In this document: positions 24,348 to 33,692 of the stretch, piece by piece
Layout of the letters: each line of letters opens with the position of its first letter
Position numbering within the stretch: the first letter of the stretch is position 1
From: an uncultured Clostridia bacterium
GTDB lineage: Bacteria; Bacillota; Clostridia; Oscillospirales; Acutalibacteraceae
Reading direction: 5' to 3'
DNA: 64,000 nucleotides
Assembly (NCBI GenBank): GCA_937884995.1
Contig: CAKZZL010000012.1
Coordinates: forward strand, 1 to 64,000
Position numbers and translations under genes: made by a program
Notes under the pieces: generated by a model
What the model was told of the DNA's origin: nothing
The model's input: only the letters and a program-made list of their open reading frames with translations
Database searches by the model: none

Positions 24348-26594
24348 ATGAAAAAAGTTATTGCGGTCTTATTAGTGCTCGTAATGGTAGTTTCCGTTTT
24401 CGCAGCATGCGGTAAGACAGGTACAAACGACAAGACAGAAGAAAGTAAGCCTATAGTAGTTGGTTACTCAAACTTCTCCAGTAAGTTCTCACCATTCTTT
24501 GCTGAGACAGCTTACGATTTGGATGTAGCTAACATGACCACTATCTCATTACTTACCACTGACCGTCAGGGTGCTGTTGTTGAACTTGGTAAAACAGGCG
24601 AAACACGTGCTTACAACGGAACAGATTATAAGTATGAAGGCCCTGCTGATCTTAAAATCACTGAGAATGATGACGGAACAGTTTATTATGACTTTGAACT
24701 TCGTGATAACATCAAATTCTCAGATGGTGAAGCATTAACAGTTGATGACGTTATTTTCTCAATGTATGTTCAGGCTGATCCTACATTTGACGGTACTTCA
24801 ACATTTTTTGCTCTTCCTATAGAAGGTATGGAAGAATACCGTGCAGGTATGGCTTCTCTTTTAAGCCTTATGTATGCTGCAGGAAGAGAGAACACAGACT
24901 TCACAAACTGGACAGAAGAAGATCAGACAAAGTTCTGGGAAGACCTTGACACAGCCGGTGCAGCTTTCGTTCAGGAAATCGTTGATTACTGCGAAGAAAA
25001 CGGCTATGCTGAAGGCGTTTCCGCTTCTCTTGGTGCTTGGGGATTTGAAGTTCCTGAAGATGCAGATGCATTAGCAGGCTTCTACGTCATGGTAGATGAA
25101 TATGGTGGAGACCTTGCTTCACTTTCATCAGCTGAAACTGCCGGTTCATCTCTTGCTGATCTTGGATTTGATCCTTCAGATTATGCTATAGGTATTAAGA
25201 CCGGTGATTCTGCTGAAAACATCACAGGTATCATTAAGACAGGTGAAAACACACTTCGTGTTGTTCTTACTGAAATTGATGCTACAGCAATTTACACTCT
25301 CGGCACAGTTATCGCTCCTCTTCATTACTACGGCGATACAGCAAAATATGACTATGATAAGAATCAATTCGGCTTTGACAAGGGTGATCTTTCAAGCGTA
25401 CGCGCAAAGACATCTGAGCCTCTCGGCGCTGGTCCATACAAGTTCCAGAAGTTCGAAAACGGCGTAGTTTACTTTGAAGCAAATGAAGATTACTATCTTG
25501 GCACTCCGAAAACTGCTAACATTCAATTCAAAGAAATGTCCGATGAAGACAAGCTTAACGGCGTTCTTACCGGCTCTATCGATCTTACAGAACCTTCCTT
25601 CTCACTTGATGCAGCTAAAGCTATTGCAGAAGCTAACTCAAATGGCGAAGTTACAGGCGACAAGATTACAACTGACACAGTTAACAACCTTGGTTACGGC
25701 TATCTTGGAATTTCAGCTAAAGCTGTAAACGTTGGTGGCGAACTTGGTTCAGATGCTTCCAAGAATCTTCGTAAAGCATTTGCTACTGTATTTGCTAACT
25801 TCCGTGACGTAACAGTTGACTCATATTATGGCGAAGCTGCTTCCGTAATCAACTATCCTATTTCCGATACATCATGGGCTGCTCCTCAGAAGACAGACGC
25901 TAACTATGCTATTGCATTCTCAAAGGATGTTGACGGAAATGAAATCTACACATCAGATATGGATGCTGATGCTAAGACAGAAGCTGCATTAAAGGCTGCT
26001 CTCGGTTTCTTTGAGGCTGCCGGATATACAGTTGCTGACGGCAAAGTAACAGCTGCTCCTGCCGGTGCTAAGATGGAATACGAAGTATGGATTCCTGCAG
26101 ACGGTACAGGCGACCACCCATCATTCATGATGCTTAACCTTGCTTCTGATGCTCTTGCAACAATCGGCATCACTCTTACAGTTAAAGACCTTGCTGATTC
26201 TTCAGAACTTTGGACAAGCATTGAAGCTGACCAGGTACCAATGTGGTGCGCAGCTTGGGGTGCTTCTCCGGATCCTGATATGTATCAGGTTTACTATTCA
26301 GGCGTTGAATCAGGCAAAGATCCAGGTGGTTCAAACTATATGTATGATATAGCTGATCCTACTCTTGACAAACTTATTATGGATGCTCGTTCAAGCTTTG
26401 ACCAGGCTTACAGAAAGACCATCTATAAGAATTGCCTTGACATCATCGTTGACTGGGCTGTTGAGATTCCTGTATATCAGAGACAGAATGCTGTTATATT
26501 CTCAACTGAGAGAGTTAACATAGACTCTGTTACTCCTGATATCACACCATACTATGGCTGGATGGCAGAAATTCAGAATCTCGAACTCAAATAA
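24348..26594 (+). CDS. Oligopeptide ABC transporter substrate-binding lipoprotein (SBP_bac_5)
   Basis: The 748-residue protein has a lipoprotein signal (VVSVFAACGKT, Cys21) and a family-5 extracellular solute-binding domain, seen in 'DLKITENDDGTVYYDFELRD', 'IKFSDGEALTVDDVIFS' and the late 'PDPDMYQVYYSG' region. It is longer than the usual 530-600 residues because of an acidic insertion around residues 175-290. It captures peptides for the permeases OppB and OppC encoded downstream. AAAGGAGAG precedes the ATG. The gene is followed by a stem-loop rather than a terminator. Confidence 0.9.
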   Translation: MKKVIAVLLVLVMVVSVFAACGKTGTNDKTEESKPIVVGYSNFSSKFSPFFAETAYDLDVANMTTISLLTTDRQGAVVELGKTGETRAYNGTDYKYEGPADLKITENDDGTVYYDFELRDNIKFSDGEALTVDDVIFSMYVQADPTFDGTSTFFALPIEGMEEYRAGMASLLSLMYAAGRENTDFTNWTEEDQTKFWEDLDTAGAAFVQEIVDYCEENGYAEGVSASLGAWGFEVPEDADALAGFYVMVDEYGGDLASLSSAETAGSSLADLGFDPSDYAIGIKTGDSAENITGIIKTGENTLRVVLTEIDATAIYTLGTVIAPLHYYGDTAKYDYDKNQFGFDKGDLSSVRAKTSEPLGAGPYKFQKFENGVVYFEANEDYYLGTPKTANIQFKEMSDEDKLNGVLTGSIDLTEPSFSLDAAKAIAEANSNGEVTGDKITTDTVNNLGYGYLGISAKAVNVGGELGSDASKNLRKAFATVFANFRDVTVDSYYGEAASVINYPISDTSWAAPQKTDANYAIAFSKDVDGNEIYTSDMDADAKTEAALKAALGFFEAAGYTVADGKVTAAPAGAKMEYEVWIPADGTGDHPSFMMLNLASDALATIGITLTVKDLADSSELWTSIEADQVPMWCAAWGASPDPDMYQVYYSGVESGKDPGGSNYMYDIADPTLDKLIMDARSSFDQAYRKTIYKNCLDIIVDWAVEIPVYQRQNAVIFSTERVNIDSVTPDITPYYGWMAEIQNLELK

Positions 26595-26642
26595 TCATTA
26601 ATTCACTTAATTTCAATACTCTTGTTTATTGAGTGATAAATC

Positions 26643-26678
26643 AGGAGGGTAGATAAGTTTATGCTTATCTGCCCTCCT
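26643..26678 (+). promoter_or_regulatory. Intercistronic stem-loop in the opp operon
   Basis: AGGAGGGTAGATAAG and CTTATCTGCCCTCCT form a 15-bp stem (one G-T pair) with a 6-base loop. No T-run follows, so it more likely protects the abundant binding-protein mRNA from 3' decay and lowers expression of the permeases than stops transcription. The remainder of 26595-26837 shows a second weak A+T-rich repeat of 'TTAATGA' type and nothing else clear. Confidence 0.6.
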
Positions 26679-26837
26679 CGAGGCATTTTAACTTTAGTTA
26701 TTCAAAGCATTAAAGTTTTAAGGCAAACGTCATTAAGTTATTAATTTTTTTTGATAACTTAATGATGTGTGTTTTAAATGATGCAAATCATTTGCAGGAC
26801 ACATCTGAAAAAATATATAAATTGGAGAGATGACAAA

Positions 26838-27824
26838 ATGCGCAAGTATATCGTCAAGCGACTGATTCAGTCTGTCGTTATACTGTTCTTTGTAGCTTTT
26901 ATAATCTATGCGCTCATAAGATGTCTGCCTACTTCCTTCGTTGAAGCAATGGCAAGGCAAAAATCCATGCAGCCCGGATCTAAAAGTTATCAGGAATGGC
27001 TTGACCAACTTAACGCTATGTATGGTTTGGATGGAGGCATAATAAGAGGCTTCATTCATTGGCTCGGCAGAGCTATAAGGCTTGATTTCGGTGATAGCTG
27101 GAAATGGACTATCCCCGTTGTTGACAAGTTTAAGAGTTGTATATGGATTTCCTTTATCATGGGTGCCGTATCATTCTTCTTTGAGGTTATAATTGCTATT
27201 CCTCTCGGAATCATATCTGCGACAAAGCAATACAGTAAAACAGATTACATAATATCCATTATTGCTCTTGCAGGTATTTCGCTTCCCACTTTCTTCTTTG
27301 CCTCCCTGCTTAAACTTGTGTTCTCAGTTAAACTTGGATGGTTTGAACTCGGCGGTCTGGTAGGAAGAAGCTACCTTCAATTATCTCCGACAGGACAATT
27401 CTTTGATAAGGCACACCACCTTGTTCTTCCTATTGTTACATTGGTTGTTGTTAGTATGGGTTCTCTTATGCGTTACACAAGAACCAATATGCTCGAAGTA
27501 CTCAATGCTGATTACATCCGTACAGCAAGAGCAAAGGGTCTTTCGGAACGCAAGGTCATTTATCATCATGCTTTCAGAAACACACTTATACCGATTGTAA
27601 CCATTATCGGTGGCTCTCTTCCGGGACTTTTCTCCGGAGCACTCATTACAGAAACGCTCTATTCAATAAGCGGTATCGGATATGTTTCATACCAGTCAAT
27701 GGTAGCAGGTGATATACCATTCTTTATGTTCTATACCACTTTTCTTGCAGTACTTACTCTGCTGGGCAACCTGATTGCAGATATTCTTTATGCTGTGGTT
27801 GACCCGAGAGTTCGTGTTTCTTAA
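26838..27824 (+). CDS. oppB: Oligopeptide ABC transporter permease OppB
   Basis: This 328-residue protein has an N-terminal helix after MRKYIVKRLIQS, a periplasmic-type loop and five further helices, with the EAA-type coupling loop 'YIRTARAKGLSERKVIYHHAFRN' spread over about residues 224-246. It is one half of the peptide channel. ATG 26838, with TTGGAGAG upstream, is preferred over upstream in-frame codons. OppC follows after 15 bases. Confidence 0.92.
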   Translation: MRKYIVKRLIQSVVILFFVAFIIYALIRCLPTSFVEAMARQKSMQPGSKSYQEWLDQLNAMYGLDGGIIRGFIHWLGRAIRLDFGDSWKWTIPVVDKFKSCIWISFIMGAVSFFFEVIIAIPLGIISATKQYSKTDYIISIIALAGISLPTFFFASLLKLVFSVKLGWFELGGLVGRSYLQLSPTGQFFDKAHHLVLPIVTLVVVSMGSLMRYTRTNMLEVLNADYIRTARAKGLSERKVIYHHAFRNTLIPIVTIIGGSLPGLFSGALITETLYSISGIGYVSYQSMVAGDIPFFMFYTTFLAVLTLLGNLIADILYAVVDPRVRVS

Positions 27825-27839
27825 GGGAGGAGGATAAAA

Positions 27840-29384
27840 ATGTCAGACAAGAATAAGACTACTGCTCCCGAAAATAATGAAGAATATTCACTTAATGACG
27901 ACAGACGTGTCCGGGTACTTTCTCCAGGCATGCTTGTTGCAAAAAGATTCTTCAGAAACCGATTGGCGGTTACCGGCATGATTATACTCATTGCCATGTT
28001 TGCATTCTCTTTTATTGGCGGAATCGTTTCACCATATAAGCAGGATGAAAAGTTCTATAGAAAAGACGCCATGGTCAAAGACTATGCCGGAGTTCTTTAC
28101 AACTCAGAAATCCGTTTTTCGATCAACGACAGTTCTGTTTTCACAGGACTTGCACAGGCAAAAACTATACTTGCAATACAAAATGATGAGAGTTCTTTCA
28201 CAAGTGAAGATAACTCATTTGAACTGGAAAAACAAAGCGAAGACACATATCTGATTTACTATTCCGGCAAAATTGTCGGCGTTGCAAGCAGAGAAATGGT
28301 CATCTCATCCCTCTCCAATGATAATTTTGATTTTGATTTTACCTGTAATGCCTTGGTAGCATCCGCAAAAGGTGATGAAAGCTTTGAATACCAGGGAAAG
28401 ACATTCACAATTAAAGATGGAATTATTTATGATTCTGAGGATGAGGAATACGCATCTGTCGGAACAGCCATAATTCGTCCGGTAATGAACGATGTCGTTC
28501 TCTCACGCGGCTTCAAGCAAAAACTTTTGGAAGCAATCGAGAAAAAAGATTCATCATTCACATATACAGATAAAGACGGTGTTGAAGCGGAGTATCTTTT
28601 AAGTTTTGACGCCTCCAAAAACCAATGGGATGTTAAGCAGGAAATAGACACAACCGTATTTGATACATATTCAACTCCATCTGCCAAGCACTGGCTTGGA
28701 ACAGATAAAAACGGTATGGATATGCTTACCCGTTTAATGTACGGCGGACGTGTTTCTCTTATCATCGGTTTCATCGTAGTATTTCTCGAAACAATCCTGG
28801 GTGTTATCTTTGGCGGTATCTCCGGATATTTCGGAGGACATGTAGATAACATAATGATGAGAATAGTTGATATATTCTATTGCATACCCAGCATGCCTAT
28901 TATAATCATTTTGGGTGCCGCGATGGATGCCGCAAATATGGAACCGAGCAAACGTATGCTTATGCTTATGATAGTTCTCGGTGTTACGGGATGGCCCGGA
29001 GTTGCTAGGCTCGTAAGAGGCCAGATTCTCTCTCTGCGTGAGCAGGAATTCATGACAGCAACGGAGGCGTGCGGTATCTCCGTACCGAGAAGAATATTCA
29101 AGCATCTCATTCCCAATGTTATCCCCCAGCTTATCGTTACAATGACAATGGGACTCGGTGATACGATTATCACAGAGGCAACACTTTCCTTCTTAGGTTT
29201 AGGTGTTCGTTTCCCGTTCGCATCCTGGGGAAATATTATCAACGACGTAAACAACGTATTCGTTCTTACACATTATTGGAACATTTGGATCCCGGCTGGC
29301 ATCCTGCTCCTTCTCACCGTACTTGCCTTCAATATTGTCGGTGACGGACTCAGAGATGCATTTGATCCTAAGATGAAGCGCTAA
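27840..29384 (+). CDS. oppC: Oligopeptide ABC transporter permease OppC with a large outside insertion
   Basis: The protein is 514 residues, about 200 more than ordinary OppC. A first helix near residues 42-62 is followed by a hydrophilic insertion to about residue 285; then come the KHWLGTDKNGMDMLTRL signature and the membrane domain with coupling loop 'FMTATEACGISVPRRIFKH'. The insertion is between TM1 and TM2, so it faces outside and may contact the large binding protein. GGGAGGAGG precedes the ATG. The gene is co-linear with oppB, oppD and oppF. Confidence 0.9.
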   Translation: MSDKNKTTAPENNEEYSLNDDRRVRVLSPGMLVAKRFFRNRLAVTGMIILIAMFAFSFIGGIVSPYKQDEKFYRKDAMVKDYAGVLYNSEIRFSINDSSVFTGLAQAKTILAIQNDESSFTSEDNSFELEKQSEDTYLIYYSGKIVGVASREMVISSLSNDNFDFDFTCNALVASAKGDESFEYQGKTFTIKDGIIYDSEDEEYASVGTAIIRPVMNDVVLSRGFKQKLLEAIEKKDSSFTYTDKDGVEAEYLLSFDASKNQWDVKQEIDTTVFDTYSTPSAKHWLGTDKNGMDMLTRLMYGGRVSLIIGFIVVFLETILGVIFGGISGYFGGHVDNIMMRIVDIFYCIPSMPIIIILGAAMDAANMEPSKRMLMLMIVLGVTGWPGVARLVRGQILSLREQEFMTATEACGISVPRRIFKHLIPNVIPQLIVTMTMGLGDTIITEATLSFLGLGVRFPFASWGNIINDVNNVFVLTHYWNIWIPAGILLLLTVLAFNIVGDGLRDAFDPKMKR

Positions 29385-29400
29385 AGGAGGAGACAGAATT

Positions 29401-30567
29401 ATGGCAAAAAACGGAAATGACGGATATCTGTCTGCTAAAGAATCGCGCAGAATTTCCAAAGAAAACAGAAAAATCACAAGTAAGCTTGATAAAAAATATA
29501 AACGTAAGAATGTTCCGGAATCAGAATTTCTCACAAAGATGAATGACCCGGCAAACTCTCTTGAAATTGAAAACCTGCACACCCATTTCTTCACAGACAT
29601 AGGAGTGGTTAAAGCTGTTGACGGTGTATCCTTTGATGTGCCGCTTGGCAAAACAGTCGGTGTTGTCGGAGAATCAGGTTGTGGTAAGAGTGTTACCAGT
29701 CTTTCGATAATGCAGCTTCTCCAGCGTCCACAGGGTCAGATTGTAGATGGTGAAATTCGTCTCAATCTTGGAGATAAGGCATATGACATTACCAAGACTC
29801 CTATCACAGAAATGCAGAAACTTCGCGGCAACTTTATCTCCATGATTTTCCAGGAGCCTATGACAAGCCTTAATCCTGTTTTTAAAATAGGAAACCAGGT
29901 TAATGAAGTTATAGAGCTTCATGATGGTAAAGGCATGACAAAAGATGAGATTAAGGCACGTACTTTGAAACTTATTGAAATGGTTGGCATAGCAAATTCT
30001 GAAGGTGTATACAACATGTATCCTCATGAACTTTCAGGCGGTATGCGTCAGCGTATTATGATTGCCATGGCTCTCGCCTGCAATCCCAAGCTTATTATTG
30101 CTGATGAACCTACAACAGCTCTTGATGTTACTATTCAGGCCCAGATTCTCGACTTGCTGAGAAATCTTAAAGACAAGATCAACTCTTCCATTATGATTAT
30201 CACCCACGATTTGGGTGTTATTGCAGAAATGGCGGATTATGTAGTTGTTATGTATGCGGGTAAGATTGTTGAAAAAGGCACAGCCGAAGAAATCTTCGCA
30301 CATCCCTTGCATCCATACACTATAGGTCTTATGGCTTCAAAGCCTGTAGTAGGCAAGAAAGTTGAAAGTCTTTATTCAATCCCCGGAAAAGTTCCGAATC
30401 CGGTCAACATGCCAGATTATTGTTACTTTAAGGACAGATGTGAGATGTGCATTGCCGAATGTGACGGCGAGTATCCGCAGGAGATAAGCGTATCTCCTAC
30501 TCACAAAGTTTCCTGCTATCGTTATTTCGGGGACAATATGAAGAAGGAGGATACAGAAAATGAGTAA
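29401..30567 (+). CDS. oppD: Oligopeptide ABC transporter ATP-binding protein OppD
   Basis: The 388-residue ATPase has a Lys/Arg-rich N-terminal extension of about 45 residues, Walker A GESGCGKS, signature LSGGMRQR and Walker B LIIADEPTTALDV. The C-terminal Opp/Dpp domain has cysteines (CYFKDRCEMCIAEC... SC) of the type that bind an Fe-S cluster in this family. It overlaps oppF by eight bases. The extension is unusual but its role is unknown. Confidence 0.92.
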   Translation: MAKNGNDGYLSAKESRRISKENRKITSKLDKKYKRKNVPESEFLTKMNDPANSLEIENLHTHFFTDIGVVKAVDGVSFDVPLGKTVGVVGESGCGKSVTSLSIMQLLQRPQGQIVDGEIRLNLGDKAYDITKTPITEMQKLRGNFISMIFQEPMTSLNPVFKIGNQVNEVIELHDGKGMTKDEIKARTLKLIEMVGIANSEGVYNMYPHELSGGMRQRIMIAMALACNPKLIIADEPTTALDVTIQAQILDLLRNLKDKINSSIMIITHDLGVIAEMADYVVVMYAGKIVEKGTAEEIFAHPLHPYTIGLMASKPVVGKKVESLYSIPGKVPNPVNMPDYCYFKDRCEMCIAECDGEYPQEISVSPTHKVSCYRYFGDNMKKEDTENE

Positions 30568-31609
30568 AAGCAAAAACGATTTGAAAATAGAAAATGATTT
30601 TACTCCCGTTACATATGATCCTCAATATATTCTTCAGGTTAATGCTTTGAAAAAGTATTTCCCGATTAAGGGCGGTCTCGTATCAAAAACCGTAGGTTAT
30701 GTCAAAGCCGTTGATGGTGTAACATTCAACCTAAAACGTGGAACTACAATGGGACTGGTTGGCGAATCAGGATGCGGAAAGACAACAACCGGACGCACAA
30801 TATTGAGACTATCAGGAGATAAAAGCGGTGGACAGGTTCTTTTCAACGGCAAAGAGGTTTATGACCTTAACAGAAAAGAAATGCATGATATCCGCACCAA
30901 GATGCAGATAATCTTCCAGGATCCGTTTTCATCGCTCTCACCACGCATGCCTGTAGGTGAAATAATAGGTGAAGCTGTACGTGAGCACGGTATAGTTCCG
31001 AAAAATGAATTTAATTCATATATCGACAAAATCATGGATGATTGCGGACTTCAGTCTTTCCACAAAGACCGTTACCCACATGAATTCTCAGGTGGCCAAA
31101 GGCAGCGTATTTGTATTGCAAGAGCACTTGCTCTCAATCCCGAGTTTGTTGTCTGCGATGAACCTGTATCTGCTTTGGATGTTTCAATTCAGGCTCAGAT
31201 AATCAACCTTCTTAATGACTTGCAGAAAGAATATGCTCTTACATATCTCTTCATTTCACATGACCTTTCTGTTGTTGAACACATCTCAGATACAGTAGGC
31301 GTTATGTACCTTGGTAATCTTGTGGAGTATGGCGAAACAGATGACATTTTCAAGAATCCTCTGCACCCATACACAAAAGCTCTCTTTTCCGCAATACCGA
31401 TTCCTGATCCGACAGTCAAGATGAACAGAATCGTTCTCGAAGGTTCTATTCCATCCCCTGCGAACCCGCCTTCAGGTTGTAAATTTCATACGAGATGTGC
31501 AAATTGTATGGAAAAATGCAAAGAAAGTGTGCCGCAGCAAAAAGAAATCGAGCCCGGACATTATGTGGTTTGTCATCTTTATGATGATGTCAAAGACATA
31601 AACGAATAA
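30560..31609 (+). CDS. oppF: Oligopeptide ABC transporter ATP-binding protein OppF
   Basis: This 349-residue ATPase has Walker A GESGCGKTT, signature FSGGQRQR, Walker B FVVCDEPVSALDV and the C-terminal family domain with CKFHTRCANCMEKC. It pairs with OppD to drive peptide import. Its ATG lies inside the end of oppD with AGAAGGAGG upstream, indicating coupled translation. Confidence 0.92.
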   Translation: MSKSKNDLKIENDFTPVTYDPQYILQVNALKKYFPIKGGLVSKTVGYVKAVDGVTFNLKRGTTMGLVGESGCGKTTTGRTILRLSGDKSGGQVLFNGKEVYDLNRKEMHDIRTKMQIIFQDPFSSLSPRMPVGEIIGEAVREHGIVPKNEFNSYIDKIMDDCGLQSFHKDRYPHEFSGGQRQRICIARALALNPEFVVCDEPVSALDVSIQAQIINLLNDLQKEYALTYLFISHDLSVVEHISDTVGVMYLGNLVEYGETDDIFKNPLHPYTKALFSAIPIPDPTVKMNRIVLEGSIPSPANPPSGCKFHTRCANCMEKCKESVPQQKEIEPGHYVVCHLYDDVKDINE

Positions 31610-31622
31610 ACAGGAAGAAATT

Positions 31623-31916
31623 ATGAGAAAGAAAAAGATTTACGACGATGATGACGGCCGCACAATCGCCGACATGAGTCAGGTCAGCAGACAGTCACTG
31701 CTGATACCCAGAAAGCCTGAAAAAAACGCTGATAAAGATTCGGCGTCAAATGATCCTTCTGCCCAAAATGATAATCCATGGGAAGAACAGAAGCTCTCAA
31801 AAGGTGAAGGTTTTGCATTTGCTTTCGGAGCTATGTCTGCTGCAATGCTTGTAGCATTGATATTTGTTCTTGCTGCTTTAGTCGTTATTTGTATAATATA
31901 CTTTTTCGGAAAATAA
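31623..31916 (+). CDS. Hypothetical small tail-anchored-like membrane protein
   Basis: The 97-residue protein has a charged, disordered-looking N-terminal part (RKKKIYDDDDGRTIADMS; many Asn, Asp, Lys) and one or two hydrophobic segments from about residue 62 to the end. No family is recognised. AGGAAG precedes the ATG and it is the last gene of the peptide-transporter operon, before a terminator. It may be an accessory subunit, but nothing in the sequence shows this. Confidence 0.7.
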   Translation: MRKKKIYDDDDGRTIADMSQVSRQSLLIPRKPEKNADKDSASNDPSAQNDNPWEEQKLSKGEGFAFAFGAMSAAMLVALIFVLAALVVICIIYFFGK

Positions 31917-31925
31917 CCTTGAAGG

Positions 31926-31953
31926 AAATGCCCGTGTCTGACGGGCATTTTTC
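31926..31953 (+). terminator. Intrinsic terminator of the opp operon
   Basis: AAATGCCCGT-GTCTG-ACGGGCATTT forms a 10-bp stem followed by TTTCTC. Confidence 0.9.
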
Positions 31954-31992
31954 TCATATATGAACTCTGATAAGAAAAAAAGTTTAAAATCA

Positions 31993-32022
31993 TTGACAAG
32001 CATACAATCTATGTGATAAAAT
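31993..32022 (+). promoter_or_regulatory. Promoter of T-box unit 1
   Basis: TTGACA (31993-31998) and TAAAAT (32017-32022) with an 18-base spacer and TGA before the -10 element. Confidence 0.65.
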
Positions 32023-32029
32023 ACAAAAA

Positions 32030-32290
32030 ATTATTTCAAATGCAGTGAAGGAATTAATCATTATCCTCACTTCGGCACAGAGAGCTGTCGGTTGGTGTAA
32101 GACAGTGCGAACGGATATTGAGCCTCATTTCAGAGCATAACCGCAGAATTCAGTAAGCGGTTACGGATTGCCCCGTTATCATGGCAGAAAGTTTAATTGA
32201 ACTTTACAGAGTGGGTTTACTGAAACCAATCAGAGTGGTACCGCGGACATTCCGTCTCTGAGGCATATGCCTCGGAGATTTTTTATTTTC
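32030..32290 (+). promoter_or_regulatory. T-box leader 1, predicted leucine (CUC) specifier
   Basis: The leader holds AGAGAG and GGTTGGTG of Stem I, and the T-box AGAGTGGTACCGCGG (32232-32246), then a terminator (TCTCTGAGGC-ATAT-GCCTCGGAGA plus T-run, 32255-32290). Stem I: GGAAT (32050-32054) pairs with ATTTC (32127-32131), with GA-GC K-turn bases after it, which places the specifier directly before, at 32124-32126 = CTC (Leu). TGGT in the T-box matches an ACCA tRNA end. Uncharged tRNA-Leu should therefore switch on the downstream LeuA-like operon. Confidence 0.9.
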
Positions 32291-32313
32291 ATTTTATTAA
32301 GGAAGGTATAGTT

Positions 32314-33690
32314 ATGAAACAAATCAAGATTGCTGACACAACATTATGTCGCGAAAACAACAATTTCTCATTTAAGGAAAAAATCGAGATAGCAAGACTC
32401 CTTGAAAACCTGGGAACTGACGTTATCGAACTGGCTCAAATTGAGAACAAACAGACAGACATTCTGCTGGCGAGAACCATTTCTTCCTTCCTAAACAACA
32501 GTATTTTGTCTATTGCAGCAGGAAAAGATGACGAAAGTATCGATTTTGCCATAGAGGCTTTAAGCGCTGCAAAAAAGCCATCTATCAGAATTGAACTTCC
32601 GGTATCCCCTGTCGGCATGGAATATACATGTCATAAAAAAGCACCTAAAATGCTTGATTGGATTTCGCATGCTGTTTCAAAAGCAAAAGATGCAATAGAT
32701 GATGTGGAATTTTGCATGCTGGATGCAACAAGAGCTGAAATTGACTTCATATATGATGCAATTAATGCAGCTGCTCAGGCAGGCGCCAAGCGCATTACAA
32801 TAGTTGACTCCGCTTCTTTTATGCTGCCGGATGACTTTGCAGAATTCACCAAAGATATATGCAGCAAAACAAGTCTTCCTCTTGCTGTCAACTGCATGAA
32901 TGCAAGCGGCCTTGCCGAAGCAAGCGCTGTTCTTGCAGTAAGGAAAGGAGCCTGCGCTGTAAAGACTTCCGTAGACGGAAAGGCAGCATCTCTTGAGACA
33001 TTTGCATCTATTATCAAAGACTGCGGAGATAAGTATTCATTAAAAACATCAATAAACTTTACCCAACTTAACAGAACAATTAATCAGATTAAACGCATAA
33101 CAGAAGGAGATAACAACAAAAGGACAGTTGTCAATGTTGACAGCGATGCAAGTGAAATCCGACTCGATAAAAATGACAGCCAGGATGACGTTATCTCCGA
33201 AGTTAAAAAACTCGGCTATGATTTATCCGATGAGGATTGCTCAAAAGTTTATGAAGAATTTCTCCGTGTAGCAGCAAAGAAGAATGTCGGAGCTCAGGAA
33301 CTTGATGCAATTGTCGCATCTGCAGCATTGCAGGTTCCCCCAACATACAAATTAAAAAAATACGTAATAAACAACGGAAACATCATTACTGCAAGTGCGC
33401 ATATAATGCTGGAGCGTAGCGGTGAAGAACTTGAAGGAATTGAAATCGGCGACGGTCCTATCGACGCCTCATTTATCACCATAGAAAAGATAATAGGCAG
33501 ACACTTTGAACTTGATGATTTCCAGATACAGGCGGTAACCGAGGGCGCTGAAGCCATGGGTTCTGCTCTTGTAAAAATTCGTTCGGACGGTAAAGTCTAT
33601 TCCGGTAACGGAATATCCACGGATATCATAGGTGCAAGCATTCGTGCTTACCTTAATGCCGTAAACAAAATCATTTATGAGGAGGCATAG
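32314..33690 (+). CDS. LeuA-like protein with lost metal ligands and an intact allosteric domain
   Basis: This 458-residue protein follows the 2-isopropylmalate/homocitrate synthase layout: a TIM barrel (about 1-270), a linker, and a C-terminal LeuA dimer/allosteric domain (about 345-458: 'GIEIGDGPIDASF', 'GNGISTDIIGAS'). The conserved DTTLRDG is DTTLCRE here (residues 8-14), and the metal-binding HxHND is NCMNASG near 193, so the catalytic Arg, Asp and both His are gone. It may therefore be a non-catalytic leucine sensor or a new enzyme. It is the first gene under a Leu T-box and lies two bases before the TIM-ligase fusion gene. Confidence 0.8.
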   Translation: MKQIKIADTTLCRENNNFSFKEKIEIARLLENLGTDVIELAQIENKQTDILLARTISSFLNNSILSIAAGKDDESIDFAIEALSAAKKPSIRIELPVSPVGMEYTCHKKAPKMLDWISHAVSKAKDAIDDVEFCMLDATRAEIDFIYDAINAAAQAGAKRITIVDSASFMLPDDFAEFTKDICSKTSLPLAVNCMNASGLAEASAVLAVRKGACAVKTSVDGKAASLETFASIIKDCGDKYSLKTSINFTQLNRTINQIKRITEGDNNKRTVVNVDSDASEIRLDKNDSQDDVISEVKKLGYDLSDEDCSKVYEEFLRVAAKKNVGAQELDAIVASAALQVPPTYKLKKYVINNGNIITASAHIMLERSGEELEGIEIGDGPIDASFITIEKIIGRHFELDDFQIQAVTEGAEAMGSALVKIRSDGKVYSGNGISTDIIGASIRAYLNAVNKIIYEEA

Positions 33691-33692
33691 TA

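Noticed and set aside
32314..33690. Calling the first T-box gene a working 2-isopropylmalate synthase
   Set aside because: The catalytic Arg, Asp and both metal-binding His are replaced.
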